64,000 nt of DNA from an uncultured Thermoguttaceae bacterium (GTDB lineage: Bacteria > Planctomycetota > Planctomycetia > Pirellulales > Thermoguttaceae), in assembly GCA_938042245.1 (NCBI GenBank), contig CALIRO010000041.1, positions 1-64,000 on the forward strand. The letters are read 5' to 3'. Under the pieces are notes generated by a model. That model searched no databases, was not told the DNA's origin, and saw only the letters and a program-made list of their open reading frames with translations. Positions 18,582-26,991 of the stretch are shown one piece after another (position 1 is the stretch's first letter; each line of letters starts with the position of its first letter). The position numbers and the translations under genes are program-made.

Positions 18582-19356
18582 CCTTTTGCTTCCTACTTTC
18601 TCAACAAAATTATAACTATTCCCAGCCGCGTCGGCCTCATCGGCTGGTCATCCTCAATCCTACGCTTCCTACCTTTCCATCCAATGATACCTATTGCCCA
18701 GGCTGTTTAGTTCTAATCTGCAAAACCTTGGTTGCTGAAATTGGTCTCGTCAAGAAAATCAATATAACTTTCCGGAAAGCCCGATGGGAGGCCTGGGAAT
18801 GCCGAAACGAAGAGCCCCCCAAAAGGAATCTTGATCATCCACCACCGGCTGGGAACAATAAGGGTGTGAAAAGCGTGTGTCATTGCCTTTTTGGATGGGT
18901 TCCAAATGGAAGGCAGCCTTCCCACCCTCCAGCAAAAAGCCACGCCGGCTGAACCCCTCCTACGGAATCCTGAAGAAAGATTGGTTATATTGCTGGGGTG
19001 GCAGGTTTGTTGCTTACCTACTAAAGGATACCATCTCAAAATCGATTGAGGGAATTCGTACCACTTCCGCCGAATGGCGTACCAAGGCATTCCTCCGTAG
19101 CAGGAATCCAAGTTTAGAATGCAAGTTTTTCGAAAGATTTCTGCTTTGTGGACTGGCGGTTCTGCAGCAGGGACACCCCAAAGGTTTTCCACGGATTAAC
19201 CAGGCAGCTTCTTCATTCGGCTGAAGTGCTGTGGGAATTTCAGGTTGGTTAGGTGGAGATGTTTCTCCAAAGTTCGGTGTGCCATTATTTGGGAGAATCT
19301 GGACGGGCCAATCCGAAGCAGGTACAGAGAAACAGGTACAGAGAAAGGAGAGCGAT
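18582..19356. other. Intergenic region between tRNA and DUF1080 gene
   Basis: About 775 bp. It contains a MITE-like element at 19052-19239. The stretch 18650-19050 has a lower-GC, uncommitted look and no supportable gene. Confidence 0.5.
19052..19239 (+). mobile_element. MITE-like element, copy 1 (type A)
   Basis: About 188 bp bounded by imperfect terminal inverted repeats. The left end reads GAATTCGTACCACTTCCGCC; the right end, reversed, reads AAATTCCCACAGCACTTCAG, and both continue into CGAATG. The interior contains GCAGGAATCC and AAGTTTTTCGAAAGATTTCTGC, then the type-A half with CAGGGACACCCCAAAGGTTTTC and CAGCTTCTTCATTCGG. It has no open frame, so mobility, if any, would need a transposase acting in trans. 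Confidence 0.75.
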
Positions 19357-20574
19357 ATGGTTTGGCGTTCTTATGGGAGTGGGTTGGTTGGATGGGGATG
19401 TCTGTGGGTGGTGGGGCTTGTTCAAGCCGGGCAAAGTTCGATGCCACCCAATACCCTCACTTCCCAGGAGGTAGCCGAGGGATGGCTTTTGGTCTTTGAT
19501 GGGCAGAGTCTGTTTGGATGGCAGCCTATGCCGGCAGGGGCTTGGCAGGTAGTCGATGGACTGCTCCAGGTCCAGCCGGAACAAACCAAGGCACCCGAAG
19601 CAGTCCAAACAAAGGCGAAAGCTATATTAATTTCCACTACGGAGTGGGCTGATTTTATCCTCCGGCTAGATTTTCAGACCGATCCCGGCGCCCAGGTGGA
19701 GTTGCTCCTCCGGACTCCTTCTGAACCCAACCAGCCCAGCAAGGAGGGTTATCCCTTGGTGTTGGCCTGCCAGGAGCAAGCCAGTTGGCCTGTCGGGAGC
19801 ATTCGGGGCCGAAAGAAGGCGGACCTAGTGGACTTGCAGCCCGGTTGGCGCCGTCTGGAAGCCACTTTGGAGGGGGGGACGATCCGGGTCCGGCTCGATG
19901 GCCAAGAGGTGCTCCAGTATGAAGACCCCAAGCCCATCCGCCGGGGCCATTTGGCCCTTCACGTGCAAAACGGCCGAGCCGCTTTTCGTAATCTCATGCT
20001 CCGACCGCTTGGCCTTCGGAGCATCTTCAACGGCAAAGACCTGACCGGCTGGAAACCGTATCCCCAGACGCCCACTAAATGCACGGTTACCCCAGAAGGC
20101 TATCTTCGGGTCCAAGGCGGCCGGGGCCAACTGGAATCCGAAGGCCAATACGCCGACTTCACCCTGCAACTGGAGGTCTTTGTCAACGGTCAGGGCCTGA
20201 ACTCCGGGGTGTTTTTCCGTTGCATTCCGGGCGAAATGATGAACGGTTATGAATGCCAAATTCATAATGGGTTCCTGGACGGCGACCGAAACAAGCCCAA
20301 AGACTGCGGCACCGGCGGTATTTTCCGTCGGCAAAACGCCCGGCGCATCGTGGCCGACGATTTCCAGTGGTTTACCCTGACCATCCATGCCCATGGACCG
20401 CATGTGGCTACCTGGGTCAACGGCTACCAGACAGCCGATTGGACCGACACCCGGCCCGCCGATCCGAACCCCCGCAAAGGCCGACGCCTGGAACCTGGCA
20501 CCTTGCAAATCCAAGGCCACGACCCCACCACCGACCTCAGGTTCCGAAACATCCGTGTGGTCGAACTGCCTTAA
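19357..20574 (+). CDS. Secreted protein with two DUF1080 (3-keto-disaccharide hydrolase-like) domains
   Basis: A 405-residue exported protein with two concanavalin-like DUF1080 domains. The first begins LVFDGQSLFGWQP near residue 47, and the second SIFNGKDLTGWKPY near 224, carrying the family's better-conserved pieces GLNSGVFFRC, GYECQIHN and GTGGIFRRQNARR. The family is linked to hydrolysis of 3-keto glycosides, but many members are uncharacterised. The first 25 residues form a signal peptide. The start ATG 19357 has a textbook AAAGGAG upstream; the frame is open from 19231, inside the MITE's end. It lies 270 bp before the sulfatase gene and may share a role in secreted glycan use. Confidence 0.9.
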   Translation: MVWRSYGSGLVGWGCLWVVGLVQAGQSSMPPNTLTSQEVAEGWLLVFDGQSLFGWQPMPAGAWQVVDGLLQVQPEQTKAPEAVQTKAKAILISTTEWADFILRLDFQTDPGAQVELLLRTPSEPNQPSKEGYPLVLACQEQASWPVGSIRGRKKADLVDLQPGWRRLEATLEGGTIRVRLDGQEVLQYEDPKPIRRGHLALHVQNGRAAFRNLMLRPLGLRSIFNGKDLTGWKPYPQTPTKCTVTPEGYLRVQGGRGQLESEGQYADFTLQLEVFVNGQGLNSGVFFRCIPGEMMNGYECQIHNGFLDGDRNKPKDCGTGGIFRRQNARRIVADDFQWFTLTIHAHGPHVATWVNGYQTADWTDTRPADPNPRKGRRLEPGTLQIQGHDPTTDLRFRNIRVVELP

Positions 20575-20636
20575 GGGAGAAAGGAGCGATTCCTCGGCCC
20601 TAAACTCTCCGGCGATGTTGCACCAGTGAAATATAC

Positions 20637-20810
20637 TGGGGGAACATTTCAGCCGAGTGAAGGAAGTTGCCGGTTTTTAGAGAAAACGCCTGAGAGTGTT
20701 ATTCCCGCGGAAGCGGGAATCCAGATGGGAGAAATCCGTCGAAAAAGAACGGGATCTGCTTTCACAGGAATGACAGAGTACACCATTCACCTGAAGTGGT
20801 ACGAATAGTT
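20637..20810 (-). mobile_element. MITE-like element, copy 2 (type B)
   Basis: Leftward copy lying between the DUF1080 and sulfatase genes. On the minus strand it begins TATTCGTACCACTTCAGGTG and ends GGCTGAAATGTTCCCCC. It contains TTTTTCGACGGATTTC and the palindrome TTCCCGCTTCCGCGGGAA, then the type-B half with CTAAAAACCGGCAAC in place of the type-A sequence. Confidence 0.75.
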
Positions 20811-20844
20811 CATTCCCAAAATTCATTCAAAAAGGAGCCAAGAA

Positions 20845-22461
20845 ATGAAAGAACCCATTTGGAACCAACTGGGCTGGAGAAGAAAAAATGCTTGGTCTGT
20901 TGGGGTGTTGACAGTGGGAGTGGTTGTGGGGCTGTTTAGCGGAGGCCAAAGGGCAGCGGCGGGAGAACCGGCCTCGGCAGGCCCGGCCAAGCGACCCCCG
21001 AACATCTTGTTCATCCTGGCTGATGATCTGGGCTATGCGGAATTGGGCTGCTACGGCCAGCAGAAGATCAAAACCCCGCACTTAGACCGGTTGGCCAGCC
21101 AAGGCATGCGATTTACCCAGCATTATTCGGGCAGTCCGGTCTGTGCTCCGTCTCGCTGCGTGCTGCTGACGGGCAAACACACCGGCCATGCTGCGATCCG
21201 GAATAACCGAGAGATGAAGCAGTTGCCCGAAGAGGTGGTAAATCGCTACCGCATTGAGCCGGAGTTTTCTGGCCAGCAGCCGTTGCCCGACGAAGAGATC
21301 ACCCTGGCCGAGCTGTTGAAAAAGGCCGGGTATGCGACTGCCTGCATCGGCAAATGGGGGCTGGGCCAGTTTGGCACTTCGGGTGATCCGAACCGACAAG
21401 GTTTTGATCTTTTCTACGGATACAATTGCCAGCGGCACGCTCATTCGTATTATCCGGCTTATTTGTGGGAGAATGGGCGGAAGGTGCCGTTGGACAACGA
21501 TCCGCCGGTTCCGGGCCATGCCAAGCTGCCGCCCGGCGCCAATCCGAACGACCCGGCCTCGTACCGCCCGTTCCAGGGCAAAGACTACGCTCCGGATCGG
21601 ATGCTTCGGCGGGCGGAACAATTTATCCGGGACAACAAAGATAGGCCGTTCTTTCTGTTTTATACGACACCCCTGGTCCATCTGGCCTTGCACATCCCGG
21701 AGGAAGACGTAAAGGCGTATTTGGGCCTGTGGCCGGAGACGCCGTTTACCGGCAACGGCTACACGCCGCATCGGACACCCCGGGCGGCCTATGCGGCGAT
21801 GGTCAGCCGATTGGACCGGGATATGGGCCGACTGCTAGCTCTGTTAGAAGAACTAGGCTTGGAAAACGATACGATTGTCTTTTTCAGTTCGGACAATGGG
21901 ACGACCCATCTGCCGAAGGAAGTCGATGCGAAGTTTTTCCAGAGTGTTGGCCCGCTTCGGGGCTTGAAAGGCAGTCTGTATGAGGGGGGCATTCGGGTAC
22001 CGATGATCGTGCGGTGGCCTGGGAAAATCCCGGCTGGTAGTACTACTGATCATATTTCTGCCTTTTGGGACATTTTGCCGACGGTGGCGGAGCTGGTGGG
22101 TTTGGAACGGCCCGCTGGGATTGACGGCATTAGCTTTGCCCCCACCTTGCTAGGCCGACCAGCAGAACAGAAGCAGCATGAATATTTGTACTGGGAGTTT
22201 CCCGGCTACGGCGGGCAATTGGCGGTGCGCATGGGGCCGTGGAAAGGCGTCATGCAGGGGCTCCATAGCAAAGGAGGCGGATTTGGCGCTGCCGGGATCG
22301 GCCCTCCCATGGAACTATATAACCTAGACAACGACATCGGCGAAAAGATGGATGTGTCGGACCAGCATTCGGAGATGGTCCGAAAAATGCGCCAGATCAT
22401 CCACCAGGCCCACAGCACAAACCCGCTGTTTCGGATGATCCCCCTGGATCCGGTGGAATGA
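20845..22461 (+). CDS. Sulfatase (formylglycine-dependent, exported)
   Basis: A 538-residue sulfatase of the alkaline phosphatase superfamily. The modification motif is CAPSR with Cys100, which an FGE or anaerobic maturase converts to formylglycine. Calcium ligands Asp60-Asp61 lie in NILFILADDLGYAE, and further active-site segments are LLTGKHTGH, GKWGLGQFG and FFSSDNGTT. The N-terminus has a signal peptide ending near residue 40. The start has AAAAAGGAG upstream. Planctomycetes carry many such enzymes to desulfate algal or animal glycans; the substrate here is unknown. The start lies 34 bp after the MITE copy at 20637-20810. Confidence 0.96.
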   Translation: MKEPIWNQLGWRRKNAWSVGVLTVGVVVGLFSGGQRAAAGEPASAGPAKRPPNILFILADDLGYAELGCYGQQKIKTPHLDRLASQGMRFTQHYSGSPVCAPSRCVLLTGKHTGHAAIRNNREMKQLPEEVVNRYRIEPEFSGQQPLPDEEITLAELLKKAGYATACIGKWGLGQFGTSGDPNRQGFDLFYGYNCQRHAHSYYPAYLWENGRKVPLDNDPPVPGHAKLPPGANPNDPASYRPFQGKDYAPDRMLRRAEQFIRDNKDRPFFLFYTTPLVHLALHIPEEDVKAYLGLWPETPFTGNGYTPHRTPRAAYAAMVSRLDRDMGRLLALLEELGLENDTIVFFSSDNGTTHLPKEVDAKFFQSVGPLRGLKGSLYEGGIRVPMIVRWPGKIPAGSTTDHISAFWDILPTVAELVGLERPAGIDGISFAPTLLGRPAEQKQHEYLYWEFPGYGGQLAVRMGPWKGVMQGLHSKGGGFGAAGIGPPMELYNLDNDIGEKMDVSDQHSEMVRKMRQIIHQAHSTNPLFRMIPLDPVE

Positions 22462-22856
22462 GTGCAACAAGGAGTATGTTTCCCGGTGGAAAACCCCTGG
22501 GCAGTGTGCTCTCAAGGTGGTTTGGTATTGCTGGGGGGGAGAAATGCCAGGGGATCGTTCCTGATCGCCTGTTTTTTAGCCGGCGGAAACGCAGCCGTTC
22601 TTTTTGCAACCTAGAAGGCTACGGGGACTATAGGTTCTTCTGCGGAACTGGCTTGTCGGAGTTTCCAATCAACATCCCTACTGTCTAATAGACGGGGCAG
22701 CAGGAGGCAGCTGGGCCTTCCGCACCCTAGACGCTTTTGCCTCGGAGATGCTATAGTAATGAGTTTCTGTGGATGCGAGAGGTTGGGTCCGGGTATTGGG
22801 GTTCTGCCGACGGCATGGGCAGAGCTATCTGAAGGCAATAGCAGGGAGTGGATCGG
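22462..22856. other. Intergenic region before glyS-like gene
   Basis: About 395 bp. A possible extended -10, TGCTATAGT, lies near 22749-22757, but the -35 is weak. No repeat or gene is supported. Confidence 0.4.
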
Positions 22857-24464
22857 ATGGAAATGGAAAAATTGGTGGCGTTGTGCAAACGGCGGGGATT
22901 TTTGTTCCCTTCCAGCGAGATTTACGGCGGTCTGAACGGCTTCTGGGACTATGGGCCGTTGGGCGTGGAACTAAAGCGGAATATCCGGGAGGCTTGGTGG
23001 CATGATATGGTAACCGCCCACAACGAACTGGAAGTGCCGCCCGGCGCCCCATCTGCTTATGCCATGGTGGGCCTAGAATCGACCATCATCATGCATCCGC
23101 AAGTTTGGAAATGTTCCGGCCATTATGACTTGTTCTGCGATTTAATGGTCGATTGCCGGGAGTCGAAGCGCCGGTACCGATACGATCAGGTTTATGGCCG
23201 ATGGGTCCAGTGCCGGGCGCAAAAGATTTTCGTGGCTACCGAAGCAGTCGGGCAAGAGGCCGAACAGGACACCCTGCAAAAGGCCCTGCGGTTTTTCAAC
23301 CTTCGGAGTAAAGATGCGGAAGATTTGGAGTGGCTAGGTCCTGTGCAGCCGCTCAGCCAGGTTCAGGATCTCCAGCAGGTGCTCGGCCCGGACGCCAAAA
23401 CCCTGGGCACCCTCACCCCCCCCCGGATGTTCAACCTAATGTTTGAGACCTATGTGGGGCCGGTGCAAGACGAGGCAAGCAAAAGCTTCCTCCGGCCAGA
23501 AACCGCCCAGGGCATCTTTGTCAATTTCAAGAATGTCCTAGATAGCAGCCGAGTGAAAATCCCCTTCGGGATCGCCCAGATCGGCAAAAGCTTCCGGAAC
23601 GAAATCACCCCTCGGTATTTTACCTTCCGAAGCCGAGAGTTCGAACAGATGGAAATCGAGTTCTTCTGCCATCCGAGTACCTCCCGGGCCTGGTACCAGT
23701 ATTGGAGAAATCGGCGGTTCCAGTGGTACGTGGAGTTGGGACTTGGCAGCGATCGACTTCGGCTGCGGGAACACACGCCGGAAGAGCTGAGCCATTATTC
23801 CTGCGGGACGGCCGACATCGAATATGCCTTTCCGTTTTTGCCGCCGGGAGAGTTTGGGGAATTGGAGGGCATTGCCCATCGGGGGGATTTTGATTTGCGA
23901 AGCCACATGGAAGGCAAACTCGTTCGCCAAGGGGATCAATTGGTGCTCGAACTGGATGAGGAGGGTAAACCGCGCTATCGGGGCAGCGGTCGAGACCTTA
24001 GCTATTTTGACGACGAAACCCGAGAGAAATACATTCCCCATGTGGTGGAACCATCAGCCGGGGCGGATCGGGCTGCCTTGGCTTTCCTGTGTGAAGCCTA
24101 CGCGGAAGACGAAGCCCCGGATGAACACGGAGTGCCGCAAAAACGGGTGGTTTTAAGGCTCCATCCCCGATTGGCCCCCATGAAAGCGGCCGTCTTCCCC
24201 CTGGTCAAAAAGGATGGCATGCCGGAAATCGCCCGCCAAATCTACGCCCAGCTAAAACCTCACTGGAATGTCTTCTACGACGAAAAAGGAGCGGTCGGCC
24301 GACGCTACCGCCGTCAAGATGAGATTGGCACCCCTTACTGCATTACCGTCGATGGCCAAACCCTACAGGACGGTACCGTTACCATCCGAGACCGAGACAG
24401 CCTCCGCCAATGGCGAGTCCATCGGAAAGAAATCGTGGCCCAATTGCAGGAACTGCTTTCCTAG
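22857..24464 (+). CDS. glyQS: Glycyl-tRNA synthetase, dimeric class II type
   Basis: A 535-residue class II aminoacyl-tRNA synthetase of the alpha-2 glycine type, attaching glycine to tRNA-Gly in the cytoplasm. N-terminal LCKRRGFLFPSSEIYGG.NGFWDYGPLG is diagnostic. Motif 2 is visible as FRNEITPRYFTFRSREFEQMEIEFF, and motif 3 as PSAGADRAALAFL. The C-terminal anticodon-binding domain starts near LRLHPRLAPMKAAVFPL. ATG 22857 is preferred over an in-frame GTG nine bases earlier because GGGAG sits about 8 bases upstream of it. Gene length is normal for the bacterial and eukaryotic-like dimeric form. Confidence 0.97.
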   Translation: MEMEKLVALCKRRGFLFPSSEIYGGLNGFWDYGPLGVELKRNIREAWWHDMVTAHNELEVPPGAPSAYAMVGLESTIIMHPQVWKCSGHYDLFCDLMVDCRESKRRYRYDQVYGRWVQCRAQKIFVATEAVGQEAEQDTLQKALRFFNLRSKDAEDLEWLGPVQPLSQVQDLQQVLGPDAKTLGTLTPPRMFNLMFETYVGPVQDEASKSFLRPETAQGIFVNFKNVLDSSRVKIPFGIAQIGKSFRNEITPRYFTFRSREFEQMEIEFFCHPSTSRAWYQYWRNRRFQWYVELGLGSDRLRLREHTPEELSHYSCGTADIEYAFPFLPPGEFGELEGIAHRGDFDLRSHMEGKLVRQGDQLVLELDEEGKPRYRGSGRDLSYFDDETREKYIPHVVEPSAGADRAALAFLCEAYAEDEAPDEHGVPQKRVVLRLHPRLAPMKAAVFPLVKKDGMPEIARQIYAQLKPHWNVFYDEKGAVGRRYRRQDEIGTPYCITVDGQTLQDGTVTIRDRDSLRQWRVHRKEIVAQLQELLS

Positions 24465-25051
24465 GCACATAGGGACAAAAGAAATCGTTGCGCCCCACTG
24501 GAGAAGCTACCTTTTCTCAGCTGGGGATAAAATAGCTTGGCCTGCAGACCTCAGGAAAACCTCTTTCCATTTGTTTTCTGTGAGGGGTGCACGTCCATCT
24601 AGCAAAGATGGGTTGCTGTTTGAACTTAGGGGGTTTGGGAAAAATGGGGCGATTTTGGGTTCAGGCAGCCATGGTCATAACCCCCTAAAAACTTCCCATA
24701 CCAAACTGAGGCGGCAGAAGTAGGATGCTGGGGAACTGGAGGGGGTAGGGAATGAAGATGGTTTGGGGGGGCCGGGGAGATGCATGGAATACCATCTTTT
24801 GGGGGGTATTAATTAGGAACCAAAAATGGGGGAAATGAGGTTGATGTCGACTAAAGAGGGGAATTATCCCCCCTGAAATAGTGTCTCTTCTGGCGATGTT
24901 CTCTGGGTTTTTGCTAACCCTTATCTTTCTTACTCAACTGGTAGGACCCATATGTCCGATACTACCGTCAAGGGTACTTCGGACAGACTTTCTGCCTAGC
25001 GGAGGGTCTGAGGCGAGCTAGGACATTCCCTCTTCCAAGGTAGAGAAGACT
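24465..25051. other. Intergenic region and putative leader of the BBP7 gene
   Basis: About 590 bp, with several G-runs between 24745 and 24860. No gene is supported. Two consecutive hairpins lie just before the downstream start and are listed separately. Confidence 0.45.
24954..25009 (+). promoter_or_regulatory. Two hairpins in the 5' leader of the BBP7 gene
   Basis: GTCCGA at 24954-24959 pairs with TCGGAC at 24979-24984. Directly after it AGACTTTC at 24985-24992 pairs (two G-U pairs) with GAGGGTCT at 25002-25009. Both end about 40 bp before the ATG. This suggests a structured leader; it matches no riboswitch I know. Confidence 0.35.
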
Positions 25052-26278
25052 ATGGCGCTGAAACGACTGACACAACGGGCTGGGCTTTGGGCCGGGGTGT
25101 TGCTAGTGGGCACGGCAGCCCATGCCCAGGGGTTAATCGGGGATTTGCAACTTTTTGCTCCCCCCCGATTAGATGCTTTTGGGGGCGGACGGGAAGCCAA
25201 CCAAGGCTTTTTCTTCTGCTATGATCAACTTTATTGGTGGATCCAGGCTCCGGAGGCGGCCACCATTGGGGCGCCTGGGGAGCGGTTTGTGATCACCCGA
25301 GTGATTAACTATCCGATCGATCCTGACGATCTTCCTCCGCCGGGGATTTACTATACCACAGAAGGCTATACCACCCGATCTACGGGTGATACCAGCGACT
25401 TGAATTGGAAGACCAGTTGGGGAGAGCGGTTTGAGTTCGGCTGGATGGGCCAGCATGATGGCATTTTGGTTAGTCTTTCCAATCTCCAGCATCAATCTCA
25501 ATATTTAACCTTTAATCAAGTGGAGGTGTTCTTTGACGATCCGGAGGGACTATTGGTAGGGCTTGTGGGCTATGGAAATCGGGTGGTAGGAAACCCGTTG
25601 GATCCGGATACGTGGACTTTGATCCAGGAGCCGGTAACTAGTCCCTTGCCGGTTACATTCACTAATTTACAAGTCAGCTACCGGGCCGATTTTTGGAGTG
25701 TCGAATTGGAGTATCTGCGCCGCTCACACATGTTCCGGCGTGGAGGATACTTAGAGTTCTTGGCAGGAGTTCGTTATTTAGAGTTGGATGATCAAATTCG
25801 GTTCCAAGGGACTGGGGGCATCTTTGACGGCAGTGTTTGGGGCTTGTCAGCGGAAAATCATGTGATCGGGCCGCAATTGGGGGTTCGCTATTTTAAGTTA
25901 GCCGGTCGCTGGATGCTCAACGCGGAGGGCCGATTTACCGCCGGGTTTAATTCGCAAAATTTGCATTTGGAATCCAATCTCACGGTACCCACTCCGGGCA
26001 CCGTGGGCTTTCCCACTGCTTGGCCTGGTTCCAAGGTTACCCAGGCGGAATATCAGAATGAGTGGGCTCCGATTGTGGAACTGCGGGTGGAATTACGGTA
26101 TCTGATCACCAAGGCGATTAATTTGCGAGTGGGCTGGACTGGTATGTGGATGGATGGCATAGCCCGATCGCCCTATATGATTGACTATACGTTGCCGCTA
26201 ATGGGCATGGATACCTCCAACAATCAGGAGGATGCCTTCGTGCATGGGTTAACCTTTGGCGTGGACATTAACCGATAA
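25052..26278 (+). CDS. BBP7-type outer-membrane beta-barrel protein
   Basis: A 408-residue exported protein that looks like a planctomycete BBP7 (PF07585) barrel. A signal peptide ends at HAQG near residue 27. The following FFFCYDQLYWWIQAPE is typical of the start of these proteins. The remaining sequence alternates aromatic and polar residues as in beta-strands, including VELEYLRRSHMF, YLEFLAGVRYLELDDQIRF and the closing LTFGVDINR. The presumed site is the outer membrane; pore or adhesin function is not known. A strong intrinsic terminator follows 51 bp after the stop. It is a single-gene unit. Confidence 0.78.
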   Translation: MALKRLTQRAGLWAGVLLVGTAAHAQGLIGDLQLFAPPRLDAFGGGREANQGFFFCYDQLYWWIQAPEAATIGAPGERFVITRVINYPIDPDDLPPPGIYYTTEGYTTRSTGDTSDLNWKTSWGERFEFGWMGQHDGILVSLSNLQHQSQYLTFNQVEVFFDDPEGLLVGLVGYGNRVVGNPLDPDTWTLIQEPVTSPLPVTFTNLQVSYRADFWSVELEYLRRSHMFRRGGYLEFLAGVRYLELDDQIRFQGTGGIFDGSVWGLSAENHVIGPQLGVRYFKLAGRWMLNAEGRFTAGFNSQNLHLESNLTVPTPGTVGFPTAWPGSKVTQAEYQNEWAPIVELRVELRYLITKAINLRVGWTGMWMDGIARSPYMIDYTLPLMGMDTSNNQEDAFVHGLTFGVDINR

Positions 26279-26328
26279 AGCGAACCAGCAGGCTGATCTT
26301 TTTTGGGAATGGATTAGGATGAGAAAGC

Positions 26329-26358
26329 AAAAGGCCCGGCCTAGAGCCGGGCCTTTTT
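26329..26358 (+). terminator. Intrinsic terminator after the BBP7 gene
   Basis: AAAGGCCCGGC at 26330-26340 pairs with GCCGGGCCTTT at 26346-26356, with a 5-nt loop and a T-run (TTTTTG). It is the clearest factor-independent terminator in the window. Confidence 0.9.
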
Positions 26359-26535
26359 GTTGAAAACCAAAGGCTTTGCCTTTTGCCAACCGGCTCCCGC
26401 CAAGTTGGCGCCAACAGCAGAGCAATGGAGGCCGCCTTTCCGGTCAACGAAAGGGCTTTAGTAGGCTGCCCAGAGCAAAATCATTTTTGGGCTGATCCCT
26501 CAGAAGCTGCTGGGCGCCTGGAGACCGTGCCCTGC

Positions 26536-26742
26536 CTAGACTTTTTGCCGGGCTGCTTGGCGTTTGCGTTGGGACCGGAGTCGGCGTAGTTCGGCTAGCT
26601 CCTGAGCAAGCCGATGCCGAAGGGGGCTTTCCGGTCGGAGGTTTTCCAGCAGCTTTTCGGCTTTTCGGAAGGCCTCCTCGCCGAAATCAGGACTGTTAAA
26701 TAGGTTCCTCCAACTACGTGCCACTTCTTGCTCGGTGAGCAA
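26536..26742 (-). CDS. Small basic/acidic helical protein, unknown
   Basis: A possible 68-residue protein with a TTG start preceded by AGAGGT, and a stop codon close upstream in frame. The sequence is strongly helical and amphipathic, with EEAFRKAEKLLENLRPES followed by LAQELAELRRLRSQRKRQ. Such short helical proteins are common and often real in planctomycetes, but there is no family I recognise. It lies downstream of the FAAL fusion gene, on the same strand, 249 bp away. Treat as a possible gene. Confidence 0.45.
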   Translation of the reverse strand: MLTEQEVARSWRNLFNSPDFGEEAFRKAEKLLENLRPESPLRHRLAQELAELRRLRSQRKRQAARQKV

Positions 26743-26991
26743 CGGAGTTACCTCTACCAGAACCTAACGCCAGCCCATGACCGTTTCGGAGCAGCATATC
26801 CCGTTAGGGGGAGATTGCATGACCCTACAGTAGGGTTTTCGCCGGGGCTGGCATCCGGCGGCTGCTCCTAGCCAGTGGCTCCCTTTCTGAACAGATAGAT
26901 TTCCTTTCTCTCAGCGATCCTATTGGGTTCCTAGAGCCCTCAAAAGGTGGGTGCTTACTCCAAGCAGTTTAGTGGGGGCTTTTCTTTTATT

